Part shown: in pieces, positions 1 through 9,293 of the stretch
Numbering within the stretch: the stretch's first letter is position 1
Layout of the letters: every line of letters begins with the position of its first letter
Origin: JBHICC01 sp046759385
GTDB taxonomy: Bacteria > Pseudomonadota > Gammaproteobacteria > Acidiferrobacterales > SPGG2
DNA length: 64,000 nucleotides
NCBI GenBank assembly: GCA_046759385.1
Contig: JBHICC010000003.1
Coordinates: forward strand, 16,553 to 80,552
Reading direction: 5' to 3'
The notes under the pieces: generated by a model
What the model saw: only the letters and a program-made list of their open reading frames with translations
What the model was told of the DNA's origin: nothing
The model's database searches: none
Translations under genes and position numbers: made by a program

Positions 1-123
1 GGCGAGTTTATACCAAAATCAGCGAGCGCTGTCAGCGCGATCAGCTGCTCATTCCACCTACCCACTCCGCACCCTTGATTCGCTTTCCCTCCCCCGTCCG
101 GGGGACAGCCAGGGAGGGGGCGG

Positions 124-800
124 TCAGAGCAAACCGCGCTCGCTGAACGACACCGTCTGCCTGTCACCCACAATCAGATGATCGAGCAGCCGCACATCGA
201 TGAGCGTGAAGGCCTCCTTCAGCCGAGCAGTAAGGACCTCGTCGGCCTGACTTGGCTCAGCCACCGCCGAGGGATGATTGTGTGCCAGAATCACGGCCGC
301 AGCGTTGGGAAAAAAAGCGCCCGTTTGACCACTTCGCGTGCGTAAACCGCTGTCCCATTGATCGTGCCGTTGAACAGTTCCTCGAAAGCGAGCACGCGGT
401 GGCGATTGTCGAGGAACAGGCAACAAAACACCTCGTGTTCGCGGTCGCGCAACCGCGCCCGAAGATAACGTCTCGTATCTTCGGGTGAGGACAGGACATC
501 ACTGCGCTTCAACGCCTCACCAAGATGGCGGCGGCTCATTTCCAATGCAGCCTGCAACTGGACGTACTTCGCCTCGCCGAGCCCGGGGGTGGCGCAAAAC
601 GCGTCGCGGCTCGCGCCCAGCAGACCCCGCAAGGTGCTAAATCGCTGCAGCAGATCGCGCGCCAGGTCGACTGCGGTTTTGCCGGCCACGCCCGTTCGCA
701 GAAAAATAGCCAAAAGCTCCGCATCCGACAACGCTTCTGGCCCTCTTTGTAGTAGTTTCTCTCGCGGTCGCTCGTTGGCAGGCCAGTTATTGATGGCCAT
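124..800 (-). pseudogene. radC: RadC/JAMM-domain protein gene, frameshifted
   Basis: RadC family proteins carry an N-terminal helix-hairpin-helix region and a C-terminal JAMM metalloprotease-like domain; their cellular role is unsettled. The N-terminal part starts MAINNWPANERPREKL (ATG at 800) and reads well to the segment VYAREVVKRAL near 310. The rest, from NAAAVILAHNHPS to the end SFSERGLL, is in another frame. The break is at a run of seven A on the plus strand (310-316; T on the coding strand). One extra T, or two fewer, restores the frame; two fewer gives the exact spacing usual in the family. The JAMM ligand pattern HNHPS...S..D is intact after the break, although the usual Gly after HPS is Ala. 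The assignment is firm. Whether the break is real or a homopolymer sequencing error cannot be told here. Confidence 0.88.
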
Positions 801-855
801 CGCACACCCCCGTCGCATTTGTCTCGGGCGCTCAACGCCAAGTAAACTCTATCAT

Positions 856-2088
856 ATGGGTTCGCTCGTGAATAAACGCGTTGTACTGGGCGTGACGGGC
901 GGGATCGCAGCCTACAAGAGCGCCGACCTTGCACGTCGGCTGCGTGATGCGGGTGCCGAGGTTCGCGCCGTAATGACGCAGGCCGCCACGGAGTTCATTA
1001 CACCGTTGACAATGCAGGCTGTAAGCGCCAACCCGGTGCACCTGCACATGCTCGATCCCGAAGCCGAGAGCGGTATGGGTCATATCGAGCTCGCCCGCTG
1101 GGCCGACGTGGTGTTGATCGCTCCGGCTAGCGCCAACTTCGTTGCCAAGCTAGCGCAAGGTCGGGCCGACGATTTGCTCAGTACGATTTGTCTCGCCAGC
1201 AAGGCGCCGGTAGCGATCGCACCGGCGATGAATCAGCAGATGTGGGAAAACGCAGCGACCGAGGGCAATCTTGCGACGGTCACAAAGAACGGCGTTCGCG
1301 TGTTCGGTCCCGCGGCAGGTGACCAGGCCTGTGGCGAAATCGGACCTGGCCGCATGCTTGAGCCGGTCGAGATTGTGACGCTCGCCAGCGAACTGTTCGC
1401 GACCGGCATCCTCGACGGGCTGCATGTGATCGTTACGGCGGGACCGACCTGGGAGCCGATCGATCCGGTGCGGGGGATTAGCAATCGTAGCTCCGGAAAG
1501 ATGGGTTACGCAGTAGCCGAGGCCGCTGTCGAGGCCGGGGCACGTGTAATCTTGATTACGGGTCCGACCACATTGATGCCACCCGAACACGTTACTCTCG
1601 TCCGAATCATGACCGCGCAGGAAATGTATGATGCGGTCCACGCGAACGTACGCGACGCCGAAATATTCATCGGCGTAGCGGCAGTCTGCGACTACCGCCC
1701 TGTTGAAACTGTTCCCAAGAAAATCAAAAAAACGTCGGAAACCTTGAATGTCAAACTCCTTAAGACGCCAGATGTGCTAGCAAGCGTCGCCGCATTGTCG
1801 CCCGGACCGTTTACTGTCGGTTTTGCGGCAGAAACGAATGACCTCGAAGCGCACGCGCGTAAGAAACTTGTCGACAAACAGGTGGATCTCGTTGCCGCCA
1901 ATGACGTGAGCGGTGCTGATCGCGGATTCGAGGCCGACCAGAATCGGCTGTTGCTAATCGACCGGAAGGGAACCGTCGAGTTACCGCTGCAATACAAGTC
2001 ACAGCTCGCGCGTGCGCTCATTCAACATATCGGCGAGAGATACCATGCAAAAGGTGCAGCTCAGGATTCTCGATACGCGCATCGGTAA
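856..2088 (+). CDS. coaBC: Bifunctional phosphopantothenoylcysteine decarboxylase / phosphopantothenate-cysteine ligase
   Basis: Cytoplasmic enzyme for two successive steps of coenzyme A synthesis: ligation of cysteine to 4-phosphopantothenate, then FMN-dependent decarboxylation. The product is 410 residues, normal for CoaBC. The CoaC half shows VTGGIAAYKS at the start, the catalytic-His segment GHIELARWAD, PAMNQQMW, and the active-site Cys in QACGEIGPGRM. The CoaB half begins near residue 190 with VIVTAGPTWEPIDPVR and SNRSSGKMG. The reading frame is open far upstream, but that part is antisense to radC and matches nothing, so ATG 856 is taken; no clear ribosome site precedes it. The 3' end overlaps dut by 44 bases. 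coaBC-dut-algC is a known gammaproteobacterial gene order. Confidence 0.96.
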   Translation: MGSLVNKRVVLGVTGGIAAYKSADLARRLRDAGAEVRAVMTQAATEFITPLTMQAVSANPVHLHMLDPEAESGMGHIELARWADVVLIAPASANFVAKLAQGRADDLLSTICLASKAPVAIAPAMNQQMWENAATEGNLATVTKNGVRVFGPAAGDQACGEIGPGRMLEPVEIVTLASELFATGILDGLHVIVTAGPTWEPIDPVRGISNRSSGKMGYAVAEAAVEAGARVILITGPTTLMPPEHVTLVRIMTAQEMYDAVHANVRDAEIFIGVAAVCDYRPVETVPKKIKKTSETLNVKLLKTPDVLASVAALSPGPFTVGFAAETNDLEAHARKKLVDKQVDLVAANDVSGADRGFEADQNRLLLIDRKGTVELPLQYKSQLARALIQHIGERYHAKGAAQDSRYAHR

Positions 2089-2500
2089 ACAGTTCCCGCT
2101 ACCCAGCTACGCCACCGACGGCTCGGCCGGTTTGGACCTGATTGCCTGCATCGACGAGCATATGCGCGTCGAGCCCGGGGAGGCTCATCTGGTGCCCACT
2201 GGCATCGCGATTCATATCGCGGACCCAAAGGTAGCCGCCGTCTTGTTACCGCGCTCCGGGCTGGGCCACAAGCATGGCATTGTTTTGGGCAATCTCATTG
2301 GCCTCATTGACTCTGACTATCAGGGACAGGTGTTTGTTTCCTGTTGGAACCGGGGTCAACAGCGCTTCGTCATCGAACCAGGCGACCGCATCGCCCAGAT
2401 GGTGTTCGTACCTATCGTTCACGCGGACTTCGATGTGGTGGACGACTTCACGCAAAGCCATCGTGGCGATGGCGGCTTCGGCCACACGGGCCGCAAGTAA
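2045..2500 (+). CDS. dut: dUTP diphosphatase (dUTPase)
   Basis: Hydrolyses dUTP to dUMP and pyrophosphate, keeping uracil out of DNA and supplying dUMP for dTMP synthesis. The 151-residue product is the usual size of the trimeric enzyme. All five dUTPase motifs are visible in order: DGSAGLDL, PRSGLGHKHG, the catalytic-Asp segment GLIDSDYQGQV, GDRIAQMVF, and the C-terminal P-loop-like RGDGGFGHTGR. The start at ATG 2045 gives the family N-terminus MQKVQLRILD and lies inside the end of coaBC in another frame, so the two are probably translationally coupled. dcd, which makes the dUTP consumed here, is about 1.5 kb away on the other strand. Confidence 0.96.
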   Translation: MQKVQLRILDTRIGKQFPLPSYATDGSAGLDLIACIDEHMRVEPGEAHLVPTGIAIHIADPKVAAVLLPRSGLGHKHGIVLGNLIGLIDSDYQGQVFVSCWNRGQQRFVIEPGDRIAQMVFVPIVHADFDVVDDFTQSHRGDGGFGHTGRK

Positions 2501-2536
2501 TTTCGGCGTAAGTAATCTTCAGAGGAAAGTTCTGCA

Positions 2537-3946
2537 ATGTCTTTAGCTGAAAGCGGTGGCGTCAGTGCAACAATCCCATCTGAAATTTTCAAGGCGTACG
2601 ATATTCGCGGGGTCGTTGAGACGACTCTGACGCCCACCATTGTCGAGCGCGTTGGCCATGCGCTCGGTAGTGAAGCACGTGCCCGCAATCAATCGAAAGT
2701 AGCGGTGGGTCGCGATGGCAGGCTGTCCGGCCCTGCGTTGGTCGACGCACTCAACCGCGGTCTGACTCGAGCCGGTTGTGACGTAATCGACATTGGTATG
2801 GTACCAACACCTATGCTGTATTTTGCGACGTATCACTTGGAGACCCATTCAGGTGTCAGTGTCACCGGCAGTCATAATCCGCCTGAGTACAACGGGCTGA
2901 AGATGATGCTTGCCGGAGAGACACTCGCTGCAGAGGCGATTCAGGATTTACGCCGACGTTTGCATGAGAATGACCTCGTTAACGGCAATGGCGAAATTAG
3001 TAGGACCGTCCTGAACGAAGCATATCTCAATCGGATTACTTCTGATGTCAAGCTTATACGGCCTATGAGAGTAATCGTGGACTGTGGCAACGGTGTCGCC
3101 GGGTCAGTGGCACCGGAGCTGCTGCGCCGCCTCGGTTGTGAGGTCGATGAACTCTATTGTGAGGTCGACGGCCACTTTCCGAATCACCACCCTGATCCCG
3201 GTCAGCCGAAAAACCTGCAAGATCTCATTGCTGCGGTAAGAAAACAGCCAGTCGATCTCGGTATCGCCTTCGATGGTGACGGCGACCGGCTGGGCGTAAT
3301 CTCGCCGGACGGCAACATCATCTGGCCTGATCGCCAATTGATGCTGTTTGCGCGAGATGTTTTGTCACGCCACCCCGGCGCCGAGATTGTTTTTGACGTC
3401 AAAAGCTCGCGCGCGTTACAACATGTCATCAGCGAAGCCGGCGGCAAGCCGGTTATCTGGAAGACTGGCCATTCACTTATCAAAGCCAAGCTCAGCACTT
3501 CGCCCAACGCCTTGTTGGCTGGTGAGATGAGTGGACATGTGTTTCTTAAAGAACGTTGGTACGGATTCGATGACGCCCTCTATGCCGCTGCGAGGTTACT
3601 TGAGTTGATTTCGCAAGACAGTCGGCCATCGGCGAAGATTTTTGCGAGCCTCCCTGACACAGTGAATACGCCTGAGCTACACGTGCACATGAAAAAGGAA
3701 GGGGAAAACCATGCCTTCATCAAGGAGCTTGTGAATCGCGCAGATTTTCCGGATGGAAAGGTAACGACTATCGACGGACTACGAGTCGATTTCCAGGACG
3801 GATTCGGGCTCGTGCGTGCATCCAACACCCAGCCGATATTGGTACTGCGATTCGAGGGCACCAACCAGGCCGCCCTCAACCGCATTCAGGAAGCGTTTCG
3901 CAGCTTACTGGCAGCAATGCGCCCCGACCTCGCGCTGCCGTTCTAG
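2537..3946 (+). CDS. algC: Phosphomannomutase/phosphoglucomutase
   Basis: Alpha-D-phosphohexomutase that interconverts hexose 6- and 1-phosphates for GDP-mannose and UDP-glucose, and so for lipopolysaccharide and exopolysaccharide. The 469-residue product shows FKAYDIRG near the N-terminus, the phosphoserine loop TGSHNPPEYNG with Ser about residue 112, the metal-binding loop FDGDGDRLGV, the sugar-binding loop GEMSGHVF, and a C-terminal phosphate-binding region. A ribosome site AGAGGAAAG lies just upstream of the ATG. It follows dut by 36 bases, as in the coaBC-dut-algC order of Pseudomonas. Sugar specificity cannot be read from the sequence alone, so the symbol is by family and context. Confidence 0.93.
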   Translation: MSLAESGGVSATIPSEIFKAYDIRGVVETTLTPTIVERVGHALGSEARARNQSKVAVGRDGRLSGPALVDALNRGLTRAGCDVIDIGMVPTPMLYFATYHLETHSGVSVTGSHNPPEYNGLKMMLAGETLAAEAIQDLRRRLHENDLVNGNGEISRTVLNEAYLNRITSDVKLIRPMRVIVDCGNGVAGSVAPELLRRLGCEVDELYCEVDGHFPNHHPDPGQPKNLQDLIAAVRKQPVDLGIAFDGDGDRLGVISPDGNIIWPDRQLMLFARDVLSRHPGAEIVFDVKSSRALQHVISEAGGKPVIWKTGHSLIKAKLSTSPNALLAGEMSGHVFLKERWYGFDDALYAAARLLELISQDSRPSAKIFASLPDTVNTPELHVHMKKEGENHAFIKELVNRADFPDGKVTTIDGLRVDFQDGFGLVRASNTQPILVLRFEGTNQAALNRIQEAFRSLLAAMRPDLALPF

Positions 3947-4064
3947 CGTTTGTCGCGGTTCCGCCCGCCGATTTTTGAAGGACGCTCCGACACCAACCAA
4001 GACTAACTTCCGATGAGTCCGGTGGTTCATGCGGTGTCTTTGCCCGCGGGCGACTGAAGAACAG

Positions 4065-4631
4065 CTAGGTCTTGGGCAAGGTGACGCCAACTTGCCCCAT
4101 ATATTTGCCTCCACGCTCCTTGTAGGAGGTATCGCAGTCTTCGTCTGCCTCGAAGAAGATAACCTGGGCCACGCCCTCGTTCGCGTAGATCTTGGCTGGT
4201 AGCGGCGTGGTGTTGGAGAACTCCAACGTCGCGTAACCTTCCCATTCGGGTTCAAAAGGTGTGACATTAACGATAATTCCGCAGCGCGCATAGGTGCTTT
4301 TGCCCAAGCAGATTGTGAGCACGTTGCGTGGGATCCGGAAATACTCGACGGTACGCGCCAGCGCAAAAGAGTTCGGCGGGATAATGCACACCTCGCCGCG
4401 AAAATCGACGAAGCTGCTATCATCAAAGTTCTTGGGATCGACCACAGCAGTGTTGATGTTGGTAAAAATCTTGAATTCCTCTGAACAGCGGATGTCATAG
4501 CCATAGCTCGAAGTCCCAAATGAAACAACACGCTGGTCGTTTACCTTCTTCGTCTGACACGGCGCAAATGGCTCGATCATGCCGTGTTCGTTGGCCATAC
4601 GCCGAATCCATCTATCCGATTTTATAGTCAT
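4065..4631 (-). CDS. dcd: dCTP deaminase
   Basis: Deaminates dCTP to dUTP, the main route to dUMP in many Gram-negative bacteria; Dut then removes pyrophosphate. The 188-residue length and N-terminus MTIKSDRWIRRMANEHGMI are those of the E. coli-type monofunctional enzyme, so ATG 4631 is chosen over an upstream ATG at 4670. Visible blocks are SYGYDIRCSEEFKIFTN, LGKSTYARCGI, and EPEWEGYATLEFSNTTPLP with the catalytic Glu, then YANEGVAQVIFFE. It is transcribed toward algC, so the two genes converge, and it lies downstream of mrp on the same strand, separated by a small inverted repeat. Confidence 0.96.
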   Translation of the reverse strand: MTIKSDRWIRRMANEHGMIEPFAPCQTKKVNDQRVVSFGTSSYGYDIRCSEEFKIFTNINTAVVDPKNFDDSSFVDFRGEVCIIPPNSFALARTVEYFRIPRNVLTICLGKSTYARCGIIVNVTPFEPEWEGYATLEFSNTTPLPAKIYANEGVAQVIFFEADEDCDTSYKERGGKYMGQVGVTLPKT

Positions 4632-4650
4632 TGGTTCACGAACTGTGAGG

Positions 4651-4682
4651 CGTGAGGAAAGGATGCGCATTGCCGCCTCACG
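4651..4682. repeat. Short inverted repeat between mrp and dcd
   Basis: CGTGAGG (4651-4657) and CCTCACG (4676-4682) form a perfect 7-base stem around an 18-base loop, and a third copy of CCTCACG lies at 4697-4703 at the end of mrp. It could act as a weak transcript end for mrp or be one of the GTGA-rich intergenic repeats also seen near 30.95 kb and 43.36 kb. No T run follows on either strand, so a Rho-independent terminator is not claimed. Confidence 0.35.
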
Positions 4683-4698
4683 TCTAACGCCCCATCCC

Positions 4699-5790
4699 TC
4701 ACGTATTCTGAATAACGATATTAGGAAAGGCCGCGGTAAAGTCTTTCTTCTTGAGCGACTGCTTAGCTGCTACACGGCGTGCGATGTCGCGAAAGTTCTG
4801 ACCGATCTGGCCATCAGGTTCAGCGACGACAGTGGGCCGACCGCTGTCGGTTTCTTCCCGTATACGGACATCGAGCGGAATGGAGCCCAGCAATTCCACA
4901 TCATACTGTTCAGCCATGCGCTGGCCACCGCCCTTGCCAAAGATATACTCCTCATGACCACAGTTGCTGCAAATGTGTGTGCTCATGTTTTCGATGATAC
5001 CAAGCACCGGTACCTCGACCTTCTCGAACATCTTTAATCCTTTACGGGCATCAAGTAACGCGATGTCTTGGGGCGTGGTCACAATCACCGCCCCGCTAAC
5101 CGGCACTCTTTGCGCTAAGGTGAGCTGAATGTCACCGGTGCCGGGAGGCAAATCGATAATGAGGTAATCGACATTGTCCCAGCGTGTGTCTTTGAGCAGT
5201 TGTTCCAGGGCCTGCGTTACCATCGGTCCACGCCAAATCATCGGCGTTTCTTCTTCGATGAGAAAACCGATGGACATGGTCTGAACGTGATAGCTGCGTA
5301 GCGGCTCTAAGGTACGGCCGTCCTTGGACTGGGGTTTGGCTTTCACCCCGAGCATACGCGGCTGGCTGGGACCGTAGATATCGGCATCGAGCACGGCTGC
5401 GTTCGCGCCCTCAGCGGAAAGCGCTAGTGCCAAGTTCACGGCCACCGTAGACTTGCCAACTCCGCCCTTCCCCGATGCCACGGCGATCATGTTCTTCACG
5501 CCCTGCAGAGGACTCACTCCTTTCTGGACGGCGTGCGTCGCGATCTGCGATGCAACGTTGATCGTCGCATCACTGACGCCGGATATCGCTGCTACTTTCT
5601 CTTTGAGCTGTCGCGCCAATTCTTGCTGCCAACCTTTTGCCGGATAGCCCAGGACTACGTCGACAACCACGTTGCCCCCGTCAACGGCAACCTTCTTGAC
5701 TGCCTTAGCTGTCACCAAATCCTCTTTAAGGTAAGGATCAACGACCTTCTTCAGGGCGGCTTCTACCTGAAGCTGCGAAACGTCTGTCAT
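4699..5790 (-). CDS. apbC: Mrp/ApbC-family Fe-S cluster carrier P-loop ATPase
   Basis: Cytoplasmic ATPase of the Mrp/NBP35 family that binds a [4Fe-4S] cluster and transfers it to apoproteins. The 363-residue product has an N-terminal MIP18/DUF59-like domain (about residues 1-85), a Walker A GKGGVGKST, the switch-type segment DADIYGPSQPRML, a Walker B-like DYLIIDLPPGTGD, and the cluster-binding pair in CSNCGHEEYIFGKGGG. It is divergent from metG with 98 bases between them, an arrangement common in Proteobacteria. Many Fe-S proteins are coded nearby (RnfB-like, Nth, ArsS), but a client relation is only inferred. Confidence 0.94.
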   Translation of the reverse strand: MTDVSQLQVEAALKKVVDPYLKEDLVTAKAVKKVAVDGGNVVVDVVLGYPAKGWQQELARQLKEKVAAISGVSDATINVASQIATHAVQKGVSPLQGVKNMIAVASGKGGVGKSTVAVNLALALSAEGANAAVLDADIYGPSQPRMLGVKAKPQSKDGRTLEPLRSYHVQTMSIGFLIEEETPMIWRGPMVTQALEQLLKDTRWDNVDYLIIDLPPGTGDIQLTLAQRVPVSGAVIVTTPQDIALLDARKGLKMFEKVEVPVLGIIENMSTHICSNCGHEEYIFGKGGGQRMAEQYDVELLGSIPLDVRIREETDSGRPTVVAEPDGQIGQNFRDIARRVAAKQSLKKKDFTAAFPNIVIQNT

Positions 5791-5888
5791 GGGCTATCCG
5801 TTATGCTCGTGCCGGGAGGCAAAATGCTACACTGTGCGTTTGTGAAAGTCATGCCGGTACGAGCGATCAAGCGATTTCCACAGTCTTC

Positions 5889-7922
5889 ATGGCAAAAATA
5901 AAACGAACGATCTTAGCGACCAGTGCCTTACCCTACGCTAACGGGTCGATCCATGTGGGGCATCTGGTCGAGTACATACAGAGCGACATCTGGGTGCGCT
6001 TCCAGAAAATGCGGGGGCACGACTGCATCTATGTCTGCGCCGACGATGCACACGGCACGCCGATCATGGTTCGAGCCCAGAATGAGGGCATCACCCCTGA
6101 CGAGTTGGTCGAGTACTTCGGGCGTGAGCACCAGGCTGACTTCGCCGAATTTGCGGTCGAGTTCGACAACTACTACACAACGCACTCGGAAGAAAACCGC
6201 AAACTGTCCAGTTTGATCTATGAGCGGCTTAAAGCCGGTGGCCATATCAGCTCACGTGTAATCGAGCAGGCCTACGACCCGATCAAGAATATGTTCCTGC
6301 CCGACCGCTTTATCAAGGGCGAATGCCCGCGCTGCGGGGCCCCTGACCAGTATGGGGACAGCTGCGAGGTCTGCGGGGCAACGTATACACCGATAGAACT
6401 CAAGAACCCCGTGTCGGCAATCTCGGGTGCTAAACCGATCTACAAGGAGTCTGAGCACTACTTCTTTAAGTTGCAAAACTTCGAACCGATGCTACGCGCG
6501 TGGACCCGCGGCGGGTCACTGCAGCCCGAGGTAGTCAACAAACTCGATGAATGGTTCAGCGAGGGGTTACGCGAATGGGATATCAGTCGCGATGCGCCTT
6601 ATTTCGGCTTTGAGATCCCGGATGCCCCGGGGAAGTATTTTTACGTCTGGCTTGATGCGCCGATCGGCTACATGGCAAGCTTCAAAAACCTGTGCGAGCG
6701 AGAAGGACTAGATTTCGATGCCTACTGGGCTAAGGACAGCAAGACTGAAGTCTACCATTTCATCGGCAAAGATATTCTGTATTTCCACGCGCTATTCTGG
6801 CCGGCGATGCTAGCAGGTGCCGGCTTTCGCGCGCCAACGGCAATTTTCGCGCATGGATTCCTCACCGTGAACGGTGAGAAAATGTCTAAGTCTCGGGGTA
6901 CGTTCATCACCGCACGAACGTATCTCGAACACTTGAACCCCGAGTACCTGCGCTACTACTTCGCGGCCAAGCTAAACAACCGTGTCGAGGACATCGATCT
7001 TAATCTCGATGACTTCGTCGCTCGAGTAAACGCTGATCTCATCGGCAAGCTGGTCAACATCGCGAGCCGCTGCGCCGGTTTTATCAACACACATTTCAAT
7101 GGAAGACTCGCCCCTGCACTCCCGGACGCGACGCTCTACCAGCGCTTTATCGATGCCGGCGAAACGATTGCTGCGTATTACGACGCACGCGAGTACAGTC
7201 GTGCGATACGCGAGATCATGGCACTCGCTGATGAAGCCAATCAGTACATCAACGAACGCCAGCCCTGGGTCGTTGCGAAAGAGGCCGGACGCGAGAAAGA
7301 GCTTCAGGGCATTTGCACTCAAGGGCTTAATTTCTTTCGCGTGCTCATAGGGTATCTCAAGCCAGTGCTACCGGTAACAGCGGCCAAGGCCGAAGCGTTT
7401 CTCGATACCGCGCCCATGACTTGGGCGGCTTGTAGTAAACCGCTTATAGGCCACAACATTAAACCGTTTAGACATTTGTTGACGCGCGTTGACCCGAAGG
7501 CCATCAGTGCATTGATCAACGCTGCCAAAGAGGAGCTAGGAACCATGGAGAAAAGGAACACACACGGGGGGGCACTCGTGGACGAACCCATTGCAGACGA
7601 AATTACATACGAGGATTTCGCCAAGGTTGATTTGCGAATCGCCCGAATTGCCGCCGCGCGCCATGTCGAGGGTGCGGACAAGCTGCTCGAGTTAACGCTT
7701 GATCTAGGTGGGGAAACGCGGACAGTGTTTGCCGGAATCAAGGAAGCTTACGCGCCTGAGGATCTCGAAGGGCGTTTGACCGTAATGGTCGCTAATCTAG
7801 CACCTCGCAAGATGCGTTTCGGTGTTTCCCAAGGTATGGTTCTCGCTGCCGGGCCTGGCGGTAAAGAGCTTTGGCTGCTTTCCGCCGATGACGGGGTACC
7901 AGCGGGTTCACGGATCACCTAA
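5889..7922 (+). CDS. metG: Methionine-tRNA ligase
   Basis: Class I aminoacyl-tRNA synthetase charging tRNA-Met. The 677 residues include the HIGH-type motif in PYANGSIHVGH, a zinc knuckle CPRCGAPDQYGDSCEVCG, the KMSKS motif in GEKMSKSRGTF, the anticodon-binding alpha-helical domain, and a C-terminal EMAP/Trbp111-type tRNA-binding domain from about residue 575 (ITYEDFAKVDLRIARI). The length equals that of the E. coli dimeric enzyme. It runs into the RnfB-like gene with only four bases between stop and next ATG, so they are probably co-transcribed. Confidence 0.97.
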   Translation: MAKIKRTILATSALPYANGSIHVGHLVEYIQSDIWVRFQKMRGHDCIYVCADDAHGTPIMVRAQNEGITPDELVEYFGREHQADFAEFAVEFDNYYTTHSEENRKLSSLIYERLKAGGHISSRVIEQAYDPIKNMFLPDRFIKGECPRCGAPDQYGDSCEVCGATYTPIELKNPVSAISGAKPIYKESEHYFFKLQNFEPMLRAWTRGGSLQPEVVNKLDEWFSEGLREWDISRDAPYFGFEIPDAPGKYFYVWLDAPIGYMASFKNLCEREGLDFDAYWAKDSKTEVYHFIGKDILYFHALFWPAMLAGAGFRAPTAIFAHGFLTVNGEKMSKSRGTFITARTYLEHLNPEYLRYYFAAKLNNRVEDIDLNLDDFVARVNADLIGKLVNIASRCAGFINTHFNGRLAPALPDATLYQRFIDAGETIAAYYDAREYSRAIREIMALADEANQYINERQPWVVAKEAGREKELQGICTQGLNFFRVLIGYLKPVLPVTAAKAEAFLDTAPMTWAACSKPLIGHNIKPFRHLLTRVDPKAISALINAAKEELGTMEKRNTHGGALVDEPIADEITYEDFAKVDLRIARIAAARHVEGADKLLELTLDLGGETRTVFAGIKEAYAPEDLEGRLTVMVANLAPRKMRFGVSQGMVLAAGPGGKELWLLSADDGVPAGSRIT

Positions 7923-7926
7923 AACA

Positions 7927-8607
7927 ATGAACACCGATCGCACGCAAGCGTTAGCAGAGCGCATCGACCACTGGTTGCCGCAGACACAATGCACGCAGTG
8001 CGGCTATCCCCGCTGCCGACTCTACGCAGACGCGGTAGCGCGCGGTGACGCCGACATTAACCGCTGTCCGCCTGGCGGCGAGAAAACAATCGAGCAGCTC
8101 GCGAGACTACTCAATGTGCCATCTAAGCCGCTTGACCCACATTATGGTGTGTATCAACCCCGGCTTGTTGCCGTTATCGATGAAAACACCTGCATAGGCT
8201 GTAAGCTTTGCATTCAAGCCTGTCCCGTTGACGCCATTCTCGGCACCGCCAAAAAGATGCACACTGTGATTGCGACTGAGTGTACCGGCTGTGAACTGTG
8301 TGTTCCGCCCTGCCCCGTAGCCTGCATCGATATGGTACCGTTCCGCGCACAGGGAGCAACGGGCAACTGGCCGTGGCCGGACTATGCGTGGGAGCACGCG
8401 AATCGCGCACGCGATCGCGCACAGGCACGGTTGCAGCGCCTAGCGCATCAAACACGCCAGGGACAGGGCAAGCTAACACGACCCAATGTTGCAAAGCCTA
8501 CAGATCGCAAAAGCGAAAAGAACCAAGACATAAGAGAAGAAATCAAAGCCGCTGTTCAACGCGTGCGTGCGAGAAAAGCGCGACAGAACGCAACATCTAA
8601 GACCTGA
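7927..8607 (+). CDS. RnfB-like electron-transport ferredoxin, no membrane anchor
   Basis: Resembles the B subunit of the Rnf/Rsx ion-translocating electron-transport complex. The N-terminal cluster motif is C22-x2-C25-G-Y-x2-C30-x16-C47, followed by two classical [4Fe-4S] ferredoxin motifs (CIGCKLCIQACP and CTGCELCVPPCP) and a basic, Ala/Arg-rich tail ending near residue 226. RnfB normally starts with a membrane helix; here the protein starts MNTDRTQALAERIDHW, so it should be soluble. No other rnf gene is in the window. rnfB-nth pairing is known in Proteobacteria, and a role in giving electrons to or repairing Fe-S clusters is possible but inferred. The start is set by the tight junction with metG. 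Confidence 0.9.
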   Translation: MNTDRTQALAERIDHWLPQTQCTQCGYPRCRLYADAVARGDADINRCPPGGEKTIEQLARLLNVPSKPLDPHYGVYQPRLVAVIDENTCIGCKLCIQACPVDAILGTAKKMHTVIATECTGCELCVPPCPVACIDMVPFRAQGATGNWPWPDYAWEHANRARDRAQARLQRLAHQTRQGQGKLTRPNVAKPTDRKSEKNQDIREEIKAAVQRVRARKARQNATSKT

Positions 8608-8657
8608 CGCCACACGTCTTGCTTTCAGATAACAGTCTGTCTCAGGAACACCTAACG

Positions 8658-9293
8658 ATGGATGCGGGGAAGCGCCGAAAAATCTTTCAGCGCCTAGAAC
8701 GCGCGAATCCATCGCCCACCACGGAACTGAAATACACCAGTCCGTTTCAGCTGCTAGTGGCCGTCATTCTCTCCGCCCAGGCCACGGATACCAGTGTCAA
8801 TAGCGCGACGGCCGAGCTTTTTCGGATCGCCCCAACACCGCAGACCATGCTTAAGCTCGGTGTAAGACGGCTCAAGCGCTACATCAAGGCCATCGGTCTC
8901 TATAACAGCAAAGCGGCAAACCTGATTAAGACGTCAAAAATTCTCGTTGAACAACACGGAGGGCAAGTACCACGCACGCGAAGCGCCCTCGAGTCACTGC
9001 CGGGCGTGGGCCGAAAAACAGCCAATGTAGTGCTTAATACGGCCTTCGGCGAACCTACCATCGCCGTCGATACACACATCTTTCGCGTGGCTAACCGAAC
9101 GAAGCTCGCGCCTGGGAAAACGCCGCTTGCGGTGGAGCAGAATCTGCTCAAAGTCGTGCCTGCGCGGTATCGGCGACACGCGCATCATTGGCTAATCCTG
9201 CACGGGCGCTACGTGTGTATGGCCCGCAAACCTCAATGCGGGACCTGCGTGATCTATGATTTATGCGAATATAAGGATAAAGTAACTCTATGA
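8658..9293 (+). CDS. nth: Endonuclease III, DNA glycosylase/AP lyase
   Basis: Removes oxidised pyrimidines from DNA and cleaves the abasic site. With ATG 8658 the product is 211 residues, the E. coli length, and begins MDAGKRRKIFQRL; an in-frame ATG 39 bases upstream would add an unrelated leader. Visible are LSAQATD, the helix-hairpin-helix LPGVGRKTANVV with the catalytic Lys, the catalytic Asp in IAVDTHIFRV, and the C-terminal [4Fe-4S] loop C-x6-C-x2-C-x5-C (from CMARKPQCGTC). Its stop overlaps the start of the FIST gene in an ATGA junction. Confidence 0.97.
   Translation: MDAGKRRKIFQRLERANPSPTTELKYTSPFQLLVAVILSAQATDTSVNSATAELFRIAPTPQTMLKLGVRRLKRYIKAIGLYNSKAANLIKTSKILVEQHGGQVPRTRSALESLPGVGRKTANVVLNTAFGEPTIAVDTHIFRVANRTKLAPGKTPLAVEQNLLKVVPARYRRHAHHWLILHGRYVCMARKPQCGTCVIYDLCEYKDKVTL

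Noticed and set aside
589..855. Upstream extension of the coaBC frame
   Set aside because: It is antisense to radC, has no family-like content, and the CoaBC N-terminus begins right after ATG 856.
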